Shown here in pieces: positions 21,474-30,997 of a DNA stretch of 64,000 nt; position 1 is the stretch's first letter, and the number at the start of each line of letters is the position of its first letter. The notes beneath the pieces are model-generated. The model had not been told where the DNA came from. It ran no database searches and saw only the letters and a program-made list of their open reading frames with translations. The position numbers and the translations under genes are program-made. The stretch spans positions 364,303 to 428,302 of the forward strand of contig JABURS010000043.1 in assembly GCA_014762505.1 (NCBI GenBank), written 5' to 3'. The stretch is from Chromatiales bacterium (GTDB lineage: Bacteria > Pseudomonadota > Gammaproteobacteria > SpSt-1174).

Positions 21474-22325
21474 TCAGTCATGCCGGCCGAGGGTGACGCG
21501 CGCCACGCCGGCCAGGTCGTGCCGGGTTTCTACGGCGGAAAAATCCTCCTGTTCCAGCAGCTTGCGCACGGCTGCGCCCTGGTCGTAGCCGTGTTCGACA
21601 ATGAGCCAGCCGCCCGGGTGCAGGTGGCGCCGGGCATTCTGCGCGATCACGCGCAGGTCGTCGAGGCCGTCGCGGCCACTCACCAGTGCGCCGCGTGGCT
21701 CGTAGCGCAGGTCGCCGCGTTCCAGGTGCGGGTCGCCCTCGGCGATGTAGGGCGGGTTGGAGAGGATGAGGTCGAAGCACTCGCCCGCGAGTGGGCCAAA
21801 CCAGCTGCCGAGACGAAACTCGATGTGCCGGAGCCCGAGCTGCTCGGCGTTGAGGCGCGCGGTGGTGAGGGCGCCCTCCGACCGGTCGGTGGCGACGATA
21901 CGGCAGCGCGGACACTCACGGGCCAGGGCCAGGGCGATCACGCCCGAACCGGTGCCGAGGTCGGCGATGACTGGCTGCGGCCTGTCGGGCAGGTGCGCCA
22001 GGGCGAGTTCCACCAGCAGTTCGGTCTCGGGGCGGGGAATGAGCACGTCGGCGGTGACGCGCACGGGCAGGGACCAGAATTCACGCGTGCCGGTCAGGTA
22101 GGCCACGGGCTCGCCCTGTGCCCGGCGCTCGACGAGCTCGGCAAACAGGGCGCGCTGGGCGTCGGTGGCGGGCCTGTCGGGCCAGGCATAGAGGTGGCTG
22201 CGCGGCTGGTCCAGGGCGTAGGCGAGCAGCAGCTCGGCATCCAGCCGCGCCGACTCGCTGGTCGGGGCGAGCCGCGCGGCGGCGGCGGCGAGCAGGGTGC
22301 CCAGGGTGTGTTCGCTGTCGCTCAT
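21474..22325 (-). CDS. prmC: Release factor glutamine methyltransferase PrmC
   Basis: 283 residues. Methylates the Gln of the GGQ motif of RF1 and RF2. SAM loop IADLGTGSGVIALAL and the catalytic LSNPPYIAEGD are intact, with the N-terminal helical substrate domain (RLDAELLLAYALDQPRSHLY). It lies 30 bp downstream of prfA, whose product is its substrate. The three genes hemA-prfA-prmC form the usual gammaproteobacterial operon. Confidence 0.97.
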   Translation of the reverse strand: MSDSEHTLGTLLAAAAARLAPTSESARLDAELLLAYALDQPRSHLYAWPDRPATDAQRALFAELVERRAQGEPVAYLTGTREFWSLPVRVTADVLIPRPETELLVELALAHLPDRPQPVIADLGTGSGVIALALARECPRCRIVATDRSEGALTTARLNAEQLGLRHIEFRLGSWFGPLAGECFDLILSNPPYIAEGDPHLERGDLRYEPRGALVSGRDGLDDLRVIAQNARRHLHPGGWLIVEHGYDQGAAVRKLLEQEDFSAVETRHDLAGVARVTLGRHD

Positions 22326-22355
22326 CTCGTCGTGTCGGGGAGGCCCCCGCGCGGA

Positions 22356-23441
22356 TCAGTCGTTGCCCAGTGCCGCGAGCTGGTCGGCCTGGTATTCGTT
22401 CACCAGCGGGTCGATCACCTGTTCCAGGTCGCCGGCCAGCACCTCGTCGAGCTTGTACAGGGTGAGGTTGATGCGGTGGTCGGTGATGCGGCCCTGCGGG
22501 AAATTATAGGTGCGGATGCGTTCGGAGCGGTCGCCGGAGCCGACCAGGCTGCGGCGGGTGGCGGCCTGTTCGGCCTCCTGTTTGCTGCGCTTCATGTCCA
22601 GCAGCTTGGCCGCCAGCAGCGACATGGCGCGGGCGCGGTTCTTGTGCTGCGAGCGTTCGTCCTGGCACTCGACCACGATGCCGGTGGGCAGGTGGGTGAG
22701 GCGGATGGCCGAATCGGTCTTGTTGACGTGCTGGCCGCCGGCGCCCGAGGCCCGGTAGGTGTCGACGCGCAGGTCGGCCGGGTTGATCGCCTCGGCCTCC
22801 ACCTCCGCCGCCTCCGGCATCACCGCCACGGTGGCGGCGGAGGTGTGGATGCGCCCCTGGGACTCGGTCTCGGGCACGCGCTGCACACGATGAGCGCCGG
22901 ACTCGAACTTGAGCCGGGAGTACACGCCCTGGCCGATCACGCGGGCGATGATCTCCTTGTAGCCGCCGTGCTCGCCCTCGCTCTCCGACAGCACCTCGAT
23001 CTGCCAGCCGTTGCGCTCGGCATAGCGCGAGTACATGCGGAACAGGTCGCCGGCGAAGATCGCCGCCTCGTCGCCGCCGGTGCCGGCGCGGATCTCCAGG
23101 AAGACGTTGGCGTTGTCGTGCGGGTCCTTCGGCAGCAGCAGCTTCTGCAGTGCGAGCTCGAGCGCCTGTGCCTGCTGTTCGGCGGCGGCCAGTTCGTCCT
23201 CGGCCATGGCGCGCATCTCGGCGTCGCTGTCGGCCAGCATCTCGCGCGCCGAGGCGATGTCGTCCTGGGTCTGTTGCCAGCGCGCAAAGGTGCGCACCAC
23301 TTCCTCGAGCTGGCTGTATTCCACGGACAGCTTGCGGAACTGGTCCTGTCTGCCGATGACCTCGGGGTCGGCCAGCAGGCCGGCGAGTTCCTCGTGGCGC
23401 TCGGCGAGGCCCTCGAGTTTTCTGTGGATCGAATCCTTCAC
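22356..23441 (-). CDS. prfA: Peptide chain release factor 1
   Basis: 361 residues, usual length (360). Recognises UAA/UAG stops. The catalytic [20 protein letters not shown] is present, and the N-terminal helical domain begins [20 protein letters not shown]. It starts with GTG at 23441, overlapping the hemA TGA as GTGA (4 bp). Followed by prmC, its modifier. Confidence 0.98.
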   Translation of the reverse strand: MKDSIHRKLEGLAERHEELAGLLADPEVIGRQDQFRKLSVEYSQLEEVVRTFARWQQTQDDIASAREMLADSDAEMRAMAEDELAAAEQQAQALELALQKLLLPKDPHDNANVFLEIRAGTGGDEAAIFAGDLFRMYSRYAERNGWQIEVLSESEGEHGGYKEIIARVIGQGVYSRLKFESGAHRVQRVPETESQGRIHTSAATVAVMPEAAEVEAEAINPADLRVDTYRASGAGGQHVNKTDSAIRLTHLPTGIVVECQDERSQHKNRARAMSLLAAKLLDMKRSKQEAEQAATRRSLVGSGDRSERIRTYNFPQGRITDHRINLTLYKLDEVLAGDLEQVIDPLVNEYQADQLAALGND

Positions 23442-24709
23442 TTCTTGATGGACATCTCGTTGAGGTTGAGCAGCCGGATGGCGGCCTGCAGCAGTTCGGT
23501 GTCGCCCTCGTGCGCGGCCTGGTTCAGCGCGCTGGTGGCGTCATGCGTGAGCTTGTTGGTGAGGGTGCGGGTGACGTACTCCAGCACCTCCTGCGGGTCA
23601 CGGCCCTGGGCGAGCAGGCGTTCGGCCTTCTCGTGCACCTCGTGGCGGGCCGCCTCGGCACGTTCGCGGTAGGCGACGAGGGTGCCGATGGCGCCCTGGG
23701 CCCGCAGCCAGCCCATGAAGTCCTCGACCCGCAGATCGACGATCTCCTCGGCCTGGGCCGCCGCCTGCTGGCGCGACTCCATGTTCTCCTGGATGACCTC
23801 CTCGAGGTCGTCCACGGTATAGAGATAGACGTCGTCGAGGTCGGCCACTTCGGGTTCGATGTCGCGCGGCACGGCGATATCGACCATGAACATGGGACGG
23901 TGCCGGCGTTTCTTCAGGGCGCGCTCGGCGGCGCCCTTGCCGAGGATGGGCAGGGGGGCCGCGGTGGAGGAGATGACGATGTCGGCCTCGTGCAGGCGCT
24001 CGCCGATCTGCGGCAGGGCGAAGCCCTCGCCGCCGTGCTGCTCGGCGAGGTGGCGGGCGCGCTCCACGCTGCGGTTGGCCACCAGCATGCGGCCGATGCC
24101 GTTGGCGGCCAGGTGCTGGGCGGCCAGCTCGATGGTCTCGCCGGCGCCGATCATGAGCGCGGTGTAGCCGCCGAGGTCGCCGAAGATGCGCCTGGCCAGG
24201 CTCACGGCCGCGAAGGCCACGGACACCGGGCTCGCGCCGATGGCGGTGTCGGTGCGCACCTGCTTGGCCACGGCGAAGGCGTGCTGGAACAGGCGGTTGA
24301 GATGGCGGCCGACCGCGCCGTTCTCGGCCGCCTGCTGGAAGGCGCCCTTGAGCTGACCCAGGATCTGCGGCTCGCCCAGCACCAGCGAATCCAGCCCGCA
24401 GGCCACGCGCAGCATGTGGCGCACGGCCGTCTCGTCCTCGTGCAGATAGAGGTAGGGCTCGAGTTCGGCCACGTTGAGGTGGTGGTAGCGGCCCAGCCAG
24501 TCGATGACCTCGGCCTGCTGCTCGTCATCCTCCAGCGCGCAGTAGAGCTCGGTGCGGTTGCAGGTGGAGAGGATGGCGGCCTCCCGCACCCCCGTCAGGG
24601 CGCGGATGTCCCTTAACGCCTGATCCAGCCGATCCGGCGCGAACACCACCCGTTCGCGGATGTCCACGGGCGCGGTCTTGTGGTTGATCCCGACGGTTAT
24701 CAGCGACAT
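23438..24709 (-). CDS. hemA: Glutamyl-tRNA reductase
   Basis: 423 residues from ATG 24709 ([20 protein letters not shown]). First step of the C5 heme pathway: Glu-tRNA to glutamate semialdehyde. Active-site Cys in [21 protein letters not shown] loop [19 protein letters not shown], and the C-terminal dimerisation helix are present. Longer frames upstream have no family similarity. Divergent from the TPR lipoprotein gene over 221 bp (24710-24930). There a -10-like TATAGT at 24853-24858 on the plus strand is the only promoter signal I can point to. Confidence 0.97.
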   Translation of the reverse strand: MSLITVGINHKTAPVDIRERVVFAPDRLDQALRDIRALTGVREAAILSTCNRTELYCALEDDEQQAEVIDWLGRYHHLNVAELEPYLYLHEDETAVRHMLRVACGLDSLVLGEPQILGQLKGAFQQAAENGAVGRHLNRLFQHAFAVAKQVRTDTAIGASPVSVAFAAVSLARRIFGDLGGYTALMIGAGETIELAAQHLAANGIGRMLVANRSVERARHLAEQHGGEGFALPQIGERLHEADIVISSTAAPLPILGKGAAERALKKRRHRPMFMVDIAVPRDIEPEVADLDDVYLYTVDDLEEVIQENMESRQQAAAQAEEIVDLRVEDFMGWLRAQGAIGTLVAYRERAEAARHEVHEKAERLLAQGRDPQEVLEYVTRTLTNKLTHDATSALNQAAHEGDTELLQAAIRLLNLNEMSIKK

Positions 24710-24930
24710 GGATGTCCGGGAGGGAACGCAAACGGGAAATTTTGAGTGATCGACAGGGGGAATACAAGCCGCGCGCTGTTGTCGAACCGGCCGTGCCCAG
24801 GCGTACAGCAGGCCCGGTCGTCCGTGTGTGGCGCGATGGCGGCTTGGGTTAGTATAGTGTCCATCAAGGCTCTCCCGGTGGTCTCGCCCGGTGCGCATCA
24901 CCGCCCACGGATCAAGGAATCTCGTCCCGC

Positions 24931-26625
24931 ATGTCCAGACGTCTACCGCTCTTCTTTGTCTTCGCCCTGTCCCTCGCCGGCTGTGCCGGTGTGCAGCCGA
25001 CCACCGAGGCGCCCGTCAGCGGTCCTGGCGCGGCGGATGCGCGCAGCGAGCTGATGTACCGGATCCTGGTCGGCGAAGTGGCCGGGCAGCGCGGCGACTA
25101 CGATGCCGCCGTGGCCTATTACACCGAGGCGGCCGAGCAGAGTGACGATCCGCGCATCGCCGAGCGTGCCACCCATGTCGGCGTCTTCGCCGGGCAGTAC
25201 GACGTCGCGCAGCGCGCCGCCCGTCGCTGGGCCGAACTCGCGCCGCAGGACATGGAGGCGCAGCAGTTCGCGGCCATGCTCACGATCCGCGCGGGCGATG
25301 CCGATGCCGCCGTACCCTATCTGGAGTCGGTGCTCTCGCTGGCCGGCGACAGCGTGGAGGAGGGCTTTGCCGTGGTCGCCCAGCTGCTGGCGCGCGAGGG
25401 GCAGCCGGAGCTGGCGGCCCGTGCCATGGGGCTTCTGGTGGAGCGCCATCCGGATGTCGCCACGGCGCATCACGGCCTGGCCGTGCTCGCCCTCTCGGCG
25501 GAGGACTTCGACACCGCCTACCGCGCGGCGGGGCAGGCACTGGAGCTCAATCCCGATCTCATCGAGGCCCGTATCGTGCGTGCCCGTGCCCTGCTGGGGA
25601 TGGGACGGGTGGACGAGGCACTGGCCAGCGTCGAGGCCATGCTCGAGGAGATGCCCCGGCATCACGAGCTGCGCCTCAACTATGCCCGCATGCTGCTGGA
25701 CCAGCAGCGCTACGACGAGGCGCTCAGGCAGTTCGAGCAGGTGGCCGAGGCGCGACCCGGCGACGGCGACCTGCTGTTCACCATCGGTCTGCTGAACATC
25801 GAGGCCAAGCGTTACGATGTCGCCGAGGGCTACCTCAGGCGCGCCCTGCAGTCCGGGCGTCACGTCAACCAGTCGCATTATTATCTGGGGCGCATCGCCG
25901 AGCAGCGCGAGGAGTACAAGCAGGGCATCGCCTGGTACCTCAAGGTGACCGACGGCGAGCACCACTTCGAGGCGCAGACGCGCATCGCCGTGCTGTTCGC
26001 GCGTCTGGGGCACCCGGACAAGGCCCGCGAACACCTGGATGGGCTGCGTGAGCGCTTCCCGGACGAGGTCTCGCTGATTCGCATCTACCTGGTCGAGGGG
26101 CAGGTCCTTGCCGATACCCGGGCCTACGCGGATGCCGTTGTCCTCTATAGCGAGGCGCTGACCGAATTTCCGGGCAACCCCGACCTGCTCTATGCGCGGG
26201 CCCTGATGGCCGAGAAGGTCGACCGCCTCGACCTACTGGAGTCCGACCTGCGCGCCATCCTGGCGCAGGACCCGGAGAATGCCACCGCCCTCAACGCCCT
26301 GGGTTACACCCTGGCCGATCGCACCGACCGCCACGAGGAGGCGCTGGGCTACATCACCCGCGCCCTGGAACAGCGCCCGGACGACCCGGCGGTGATCGAC
26401 AGCATGGGCTGGGTGCAGTATCGCCTGGGCAATCTCGAGGCGGCCGAACGCTACCTGCGCCAGGCCCATGAGCGTATGCCCGATCCTGAGGTCAGCGCCC
26501 ATCTGATCGAGGTGCTGTGGGTGCGGGGCGAGCGGGACGAGGCCCGGGAGCTGTTCGAGCGCAGCCGCCGGGCACATCCGGACAGCGAGCCCCTGCGTGA
26601 GCTGCAGGAGCGACTCGGTCTGTGA
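24931..26625 (+). CDS. TPR-repeat lipoprotein
   Basis: 564 residues. Lipoprotein signal RLPLFFVFALSLAGCAG with Cys18; residue +2 is Ala, so outer-membrane sorting by Lol is expected. From residue 40 on, at least ten tetratricopeptide repeats can be followed, for example AQRAARRWAELAPQDMEAQQ, EALRQFEQVAEARPGDGDLL and AERYLRQAHERMPDPEVSAH. It is the first gene of a tightly overlapping operon with lolB and ispE. This arrangement is conserved in gammaproteobacteria, where the TPR protein is uncharacterised. A function in outer-membrane assembly is plausible from its location and from lolB next to it. Confidence 0.92.
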   Translation: MSRRLPLFFVFALSLAGCAGVQPTTEAPVSGPGAADARSELMYRILVGEVAGQRGDYDAAVAYYTEAAEQSDDPRIAERATHVGVFAGQYDVAQRAARRWAELAPQDMEAQQFAAMLTIRAGDADAAVPYLESVLSLAGDSVEEGFAVVAQLLAREGQPELAARAMGLLVERHPDVATAHHGLAVLALSAEDFDTAYRAAGQALELNPDLIEARIVRARALLGMGRVDEALASVEAMLEEMPRHHELRLNYARMLLDQQRYDEALRQFEQVAEARPGDGDLLFTIGLLNIEAKRYDVAEGYLRRALQSGRHVNQSHYYLGRIAEQREEYKQGIAWYLKVTDGEHHFEAQTRIAVLFARLGHPDKAREHLDGLRERFPDEVSLIRIYLVEGQVLADTRAYADAVVLYSEALTEFPGNPDLLYARALMAEKVDRLDLLESDLRAILAQDPENATALNALGYTLADRTDRHEEALGYITRALEQRPDDPAVIDSMGWVQYRLGNLEAAERYLRQAHERMPDPEVSAHLIEVLWVRGERDEARELFERSRRAHPDSEPLRELQERLGL

Positions 26626-27212
26626 GAGCGCTGGTACTGACCCTGCTGCTCGCCCTGCTGGGCGGCTGCGCCGCGGTGCCTCCCGCCGGGCCCGAACGCG
26701 ATGACTGGCAGGCCCGCCAGCAGGCGCTCGGCGCCATGGAGGCCTGGACGCTCAACGGGCGTGTGGCCGTGCAGCTCAACGGGGAGGGCTGGAATGCCCA
26801 CCTGCGCTGGCGCCAGAGCGGCGAGGCCTATCGCATCCGGATCTTTGATCCCTTCGGCCGCACGCTGGCGCAGATCGAGGGCGACGCCACCGGCGCGTCC
26901 CTGCGCTCAGCCGAGGGCTGGCAGCGCGAGGCCGCCACCCCCGAGGCCCTGATGGATGCCGAATTCGGCTGGCATCTCCCGCTCACCGGCATGCGTCACT
27001 GGCTGCGTGGTGTCCCGGCGACAGGGCCGGTCGAGGCCCTGCAACTGGATGACCAGGGGCGCCCGCTACGCCTGGTGCAGGCCGGCTGGCAGCTGGACTA
27101 CGGGGCCTACGCCAGCGCCCACCCCCTGGCCCTGCCCACCCGGATGGATCTGGCGCAGGAGGGCGTGAGCGTGCGCCTGGTCGTGTCCGACTGGCGGCAG
27201 GGGGCGCCGTGA
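26622..27212 (+). CDS. lolB: Outer-membrane lipoprotein receptor LolB
   Basis: 196 residues. Accepts lipoproteins from LolA and inserts them in the outer membrane; itself a lipoprotein (LLLALLGGCAAV, Cys16). WTLNGRVAVQLNGEGWNAHL and RWRQSGEAYRIRIFDPFGRT are characteristic of the half-barrel. It starts with GTG overlapping the TPR gene stop (4 bp) and its own stop overlaps the GTG of ispE. Confidence 0.94.
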   Translation: MRALVLTLLLALLGGCAAVPPAGPERDDWQARQQALGAMEAWTLNGRVAVQLNGEGWNAHLRWRQSGEAYRIRIFDPFGRTLAQIEGDATGASLRSAEGWQREAATPEALMDAEFGWHLPLTGMRHWLRGVPATGPVEALQLDDQGRPLRLVQAGWQLDYGAYASAHPLALPTRMDLAQEGVSVRLVVSDWRQGAP

Positions 27213-28090
27213 GGCCGGCCTTCGGGCCGGTGTGGCCGGCCCCCGCCAAGCTCAATCTCTTCCTGCACGTGACCGGCCGGCGCGCCGATGGCTACCACCT
27301 GCTGCAGACGGTATTCCAGTTCCTCGACCACGGCGACGACCTGCAATTCGCGATCCGCGAAGACGGCGCCATTCGCCGCCATGGCGACGTGCCCCACGTC
27401 GCCGAGGCCGATGACCTCCTGGTGCGGGCCGCGCAGCGCCTGCAGGCCGAGACCGGCTGCGGGCGTGGCGCCGACATCGCCATCACCAAGCGCCTGCCCA
27501 TGGGCGGGGGGCTGGGGGGCGGCAGCTCCGATGCGGCCACCGTGCTGGTGGCGCTCAACCACCTCTGGGGCCTGGGGCTTTCCACCGAGCGACTGGCCGC
27601 GATCGGTCTGGCGCTGGGGGCCGACGTGCCCGTGTTCGTGCACGGCTTCGCCGCCTGGGCCGAGGGGGTGGGCGAGGCCCTCACGCCGGTGGCGCCGGCC
27701 GAGCCCTGGTACCTGGTGGTCAAGCCCCCCCTGGAAGTGCCCACGGCCGCGGTTTTCGGGGCCCCGGAATTGACACGCGACTGCCCGCCAATCACAATAC
27801 CCGACTTTCTTTCGGGCAGGGGAAGCAACGTCTGCGAGCCGGTGGTTCGCCGCCGTTTTCCGGAAGTGGGGGAGGTGCTCGACTGGCTTGGCCAGTATGG
27901 TGAGGCGCGCCTGACAGGGACAGGCAGCTGCGTGTTCGTCGCCTTCGAGGAGCGCGCGCCGGCCGAGGCCGCCCTGGCCGAGTTGCCGGCCACCTGGCAG
28001 GGCTTCGTCGCCCGCGGCATGAACCGCTCACCGCTGCTCGACGCGCTGGCGCGGGCGCGCGCCGCCGATCGCGGCCAACCTCCTCAATGA
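27209..28090 (+). CDS. ispE: 4-diphosphocytidyl-2-C-methyl-D-erythritol kinase
   Basis: 293 residues. GHMP kinase of the MEP isoprenoid pathway. WPAPAKLNLFLHVTGRRADG has the catalytic Lys. LPMGGGLGGGSSDAATVLVA is the ATP loop. GADVPVFVHG has the catalytic Asp region, and LTGTGSCVFVAF is motif III. It starts at GTG 27209 overlapping lolB. The tRNA-Gln gene begins 11 bp after the stop, so tRNA may be excised from the operon transcript; I see no independent promoter in that gap. Confidence 0.97.
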   Translation: MRPAFGPVWPAPAKLNLFLHVTGRRADGYHLLQTVFQFLDHGDDLQFAIREDGAIRRHGDVPHVAEADDLLVRAAQRLQAETGCGRGADIAITKRLPMGGGLGGGSSDAATVLVALNHLWGLGLSTERLAAIGLALGADVPVFVHGFAAWAEGVGEALTPVAPAEPWYLVVKPPLEVPTAAVFGAPELTRDCPPITIPDFLSGRGSNVCEPVVRRRFPEVGEVLDWLGQYGEARLTGTGSCVFVAFEERAPAEAALAELPATWQGFVARGMNRSPLLDALARARAADRGQPPQ

Positions 28091-28101
28091 AAAGACTTTA
28101 T

Positions 28102-28176
28102 TGGGCCGTCGCCAAGCGGTAAGGCAACGGGTTTTGATCCCGTCATTCCCAGGTTCGAATCCTGGCGGCCCAGCCA
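28102..28176 (+). tRNA. tRNA-Gln (anticodon TTG)
   Basis: 75 nt with encoded CCA. Acceptor arms TGGGCCG (28102-28108) and CGGCCCA (28166-28172), discriminator G, CCA at 28174-28176. The anticodon loop gives TTG within GGGTTTTGATCCC, and the T arm is CCCAGGTTCGAATCCTGG. Lies between ispE and prs, a conserved position. Its last 19 nt are repeated twice more downstream. Confidence 0.97.
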
Positions 28177-28578
28177 AACGAACCGTCGCGCAGCGACACA
28201 AACGGCCGGGCCGCCGGGATGAGAACCTCAAGGTTCGACCGGCGAGCGCCGCGAGCCGGAACGGCGGAGCGCAAGCGACGCCGGCCCGAAGGGCGAGGCC
28301 GCAGGCCGAGTAATCCTGGCGGCCCAGCCAAACGAACCGTCGCGCAGCGACACAAACGGCCGGGCCGCCGGGATGAGAACCTCAAGGTTCGACCGGCGAG
28401 CGCCGCGAGCCGGAACGGCGGAGCGCAAGCGACGCCGGCCCGAAGGGCGAGGCCGCAGGCCGAGTAATCCTGGCGGCCCAGCCAAACGAACCGTCGCGCA
28501 GCGACACAAACGGCCGGGCCGCCAGGATGAGAACCTCAGGGTTCGACCGGCGAGCGCCGCGAGCCGGAACGGCGGAGC
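28158..28578 (+). repeat. 154-bp tandem repeats carrying the 3' end of tRNA-Gln
   Basis: Copy 1 is 28158-28311, copy 2 is 28312-28465, and a partial copy 3 is 28466-28578 (113 bp). Each copy opens with the 19 nt AATCCTGGCGGCCCAGCCA, the 3' end of the tRNA. About 135 bp of very GC-rich sequence follow. Copies 1 and 2 look identical; copy 3 has two visible substitutions (near 28524 and 28539). Each copy holds a small hairpin GTCGC-GCA-GCGAC. Arg-rich open frames run through it, for example from ATG 28219 to the TAA at 28465. The period of 154 is not a multiple of 3, so frames shift between copies. The 496-bp gap to prs holds nothing else. Confidence 0.95.
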
Positions 28579-28672
28579 ACCGTCCCCGTTGCCGGGCCAC
28601 AGAATGTGAGATTCACCGCGTCGTCGCAGCTGCGGCGGCACCGATAACCGACGCCCTAAAGGCCAGATTGTC

Positions 28673-29632
28673 GTGTCCGATAGCACCAGCAGGATGATGA
28701 TTTTCACGGGGAACGCGAATCCCCAGCTCGCGCAGGCCGTGGTCGAGCACCTGAACATGCCGCTCGGCAAGGCGACCGTCGGCAAGTTCAGCGACGGCGA
28801 GATCCAGGTGGAGATCCTGGAGAACGTGCGCGGCAAGGACGTGTTCGTGCTGCAGTCCACCTGCAACCCGACGAACGACAACCTGATGGAACTGATGGTG
28901 ATGGTCGATGCGCTGCGCCGCGCCTCGGCCTCGCGCATCACCGCGGTGATCCCGTATTTCGGCTACGCCCGCCAGGACCGCCGCGTGCGCTCGGCGCGCG
29001 TGCCGATCTCGGCCAAGGTGGTCGCCAACATGCTCGAGAGCGTGGGCGTGGACCGCGTGCTGACGGTGGACGTGCACGCCGACCAGGTGCAGGGCTTCTT
29101 CGACCTGCCGGTGGACAACATCTACGGCTCGCCGGTGCTGCTGGGCGACATCTGGCGCCAGAAGTACCCGAACCTGCTCGTGGTCTCGCCGGACGTGGGC
29201 GGCGTGGTGCGCGCCCGGGCCCTGGCCAAGCGCCTGGACGACGCGGAGCTGGCGATCATCGACAAGCGCCGTCCGCGTGCCAACGTCGCGCAGGTGATGC
29301 ACATCATCGGCGACGTCGAGGACAAGACCTGCATCATCATCGATGACCTGGTCGATACCGCCGGCACGCTGTGCACGGCGGCCAAGGCGCTGAAGGAACA
29401 TGGCGCCGAACGCGTGATCGCCTATGCCACCCACCCGGTGCTCTCGGGCCCGGCGGTGGACAACATCACGAACTCGAAGCTCGACGCGCTGGTGGTGACG
29501 GACACCATCCCGCTGCGTCCCGAGGCGGCGGCCTGCGAGAAGATCCGCCAGCTGTCGGTGGCCGGTCTGCTGGCCGAGACGATTCGCCGAATCAACCGTG
29601 AAGAGTCGGTAAGCACCCTCTTCATGGATTGA
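28673..29632 (+). CDS. prs: Ribose-phosphate pyrophosphokinase
   Basis: 319 residues. Makes PRPP for nucleotide, His, Trp and NAD synthesis. [20 protein letters not shown], the flexible-loop region [20 protein letters not shown], and the PRPP loop [20 protein letters not shown] are intact. GTG start at 28673 follows AAAGG. The distance from the end of the tRNA-tail repeats is 94 bp, so its promoter may lie in the unique segment 28579-28672 or it may be read through the repeats. Confidence 0.97.
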   Translation: MSDSTSRMMIFTGNANPQLAQAVVEHLNMPLGKATVGKFSDGEIQVEILENVRGKDVFVLQSTCNPTNDNLMELMVMVDALRRASASRITAVIPYFGYARQDRRVRSARVPISAKVVANMLESVGVDRVLTVDVHADQVQGFFDLPVDNIYGSPVLLGDIWRQKYPNLLVVSPDVGGVVRARALAKRLDDAELAIIDKRRPRANVAQVMHIIGDVEDKTCIIIDDLVDTAGTLCTAAKALKEHGAERVIAYATHPVLSGPAVDNITNSKLDALVVTDTIPLRPEAAACEKIRQLSVAGLLAETIRRINREESVSTLFMD

Positions 29633-29683
29633 CGGGCTGGTTTCAGCCCGGCTTAACGCCCCTCCTGGTCGCGGGAGGGGGTG

Positions 29684-29700
29684 CCGCCTTCGGGCGGTTT
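29684..29700 (+). terminator. Weak hairpin with T-stretch between prs and rplY
   Basis: CCGCC-TTCG-GGCGG followed by TTT and a mixed T-rich stretch. A second hairpin (CCCCTCC / GGAGGGG) stands just before it. Could be a prs terminator or an rplY leader structure; the T tract is short. Confidence 0.4.
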
Positions 29701-29728
29701 CATCTTTACTGTGTATTGGAGAGTCATC

Positions 29729-30370
29729 ATGACTGATTTCGTATTGAACGCCGAGAAGCGTGACGAGCAGGGCAAGGGTGCGAGCCGCCGCCTGCGTCGC
29801 GCCGGCATGGTCCCGGCCATCATCTATGGCGCCGGCAAGGAACCGGCCACCATCAGCCTGAATCACAACGAGGTGATTCGCCAGCTGGAGAATGAAGCGT
29901 TCTATTCGCACATCCTCACGCTGAAGATCGGTGGCACGGAAGAACAGGCGATCCTGCGTGACATGCAGCGCCACCCCTCCAAGCCCTACGTCACCCACAT
30001 GGACTTCCAGCGCGTGTCGGCCACCGACAAGATCCGCGTGCTGGTGCCGGTGCACTTCATCAACGAAGACACCTGCGTCGGCGTGAAGCAGGGCGGCGGC
30101 GTGCTGAACCACCTCATGACCGAGGTCGAAGTGCAGTGTCTGCCGAAGGACCTGCCGGAGTTCATCGAGGTGGACGTGGCCGGTCTGAACGTGGGCGACA
30201 CCATTCACCTGTCCAACCTGAAACTGGGCAAGGGCGTGGAGATCGTCGAGCTGCTGCACGGCGACGAGCACGACAATGCCGTGGTGGCCTGCCACAAGGG
30301 TCACGGCGGCGCGGCTGCTGCCGAGACCGAGGAAGGCGAAGAGGCCGCTGCCGAGGAAGGCGGCGAATAA
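29729..30370 (+). CDS. rplY: 50S ribosomal protein L25 (CTC form)
   Basis: 213 residues from ATG 29729 after TGGAGAG. 5S rRNA-binding protein in its long form with a TL5-like C-terminal domain. [20 protein letters not shown] and [20 protein letters not shown] are characteristic. The C-terminus ends with an acidic Ala/Glu tail ([14 protein letters not shown]), a known feature of this form. An upstream in-frame ATG would add unrelated residues and was rejected. Pth follows in 15 bp. Confidence 0.96.
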   Translation: MTDFVLNAEKRDEQGKGASRRLRRAGMVPAIIYGAGKEPATISLNHNEVIRQLENEAFYSHILTLKIGGTEEQAILRDMQRHPSKPYVTHMDFQRVSATDKIRVLVPVHFINEDTCVGVKQGGGVLNHLMTEVEVQCLPKDLPEFIEVDVAGLNVGDTIHLSNLKLGKGVEIVELLHGDEHDNAVVACHKGHGGAAAAETEEGEEAAAEEGGE

Positions 30371-30385
30371 TCGCCCCCAGGCCTC

Positions 30386-30967
30386 ATGGCAGAACAGGCC
30401 ATACGCCTCATCGCGGGGCTGGGTAATCCCGGCCCCGAGTACGACCAGACCCGGCATAATGCCGGGTTTTGGTTTGTGGACGAGCTGGCACGGCGCCACG
30501 GCGGCCAGTTCCGCCGCGAGGGCAAGTTCGCCGGCGAGGTCTGCCGGCTGCACCTCGGCGGCCAGGAGGTCTGGCTGCTGAAGCCGCAGACCTACATGAA
30601 CCGCAGCGGCCAGTCGCTCAAGCTGATGACGACCTTCTACAAGATCGATATCGGTGAGGTGCTGGTCGCACACGACGAGATCGACCTGCCGCCGGGCACC
30701 ACGCGCCTGAAGCGCGGCGGGGGACACGGCGGGCACAACGGGCTGCGCGACATCATGGCCCAGCTCGGCAAGGATTTCTGGCGCCTGCGTATCGGCGTCG
30801 GTCACCCGGGCAGCAAGGAGCAGGTGGTCAACTACGTGCTCGGACGCCCCGGGCGCGAAGAGGATACGCTCATCCGGCAGGACATCGACGCCGCGGCCGA
30901 TCTGGCCGATCGCATCGTCGGCGGCGAGATCCAGAAGGCGATGAACCAGTTGCACGCACGCGCCTGA
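30386..30967 (+). CDS. pth: Peptidyl-tRNA hydrolase
   Basis: 193 residues, usual length (194). Releases tRNA from peptidyl-tRNA that falls off ribosomes. IRLIAGLGNPGPEYDQTRHN contains the catalytic His and Asn pair. LLKPQTYMNRSGQSLK and VLVAHDEIDLPPGTTRLKRG include the catalytic Asp, and GGGHGGHNGLRDI is the conserved loop. Part of rplY-pth-ychF. Confidence 0.97.
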   Translation: MAEQAIRLIAGLGNPGPEYDQTRHNAGFWFVDELARRHGGQFRREGKFAGEVCRLHLGGQEVWLLKPQTYMNRSGQSLKLMTTFYKIDIGEVLVAHDEIDLPPGTTRLKRGGGHGGHNGLRDIMAQLGKDFWRLRIGVGHPGSKEQVVNYVLGRPGREEDTLIRQDIDAAADLADRIVGGEIQKAMNQLHARA

Positions 30968-30997
30968 TCGGCGCGCATTACCAGGCAGGTAGCATCC

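Noticed and set aside
28158..28578. CRISPR array or phage attachment-site duplication
   Set aside because: Units are fully repeated over 154 bp with no unique spacers, and there is no integrase or other phage gene near. The tRNA-tail match is 19 nt, as in E. coli tyrT-type repeats.
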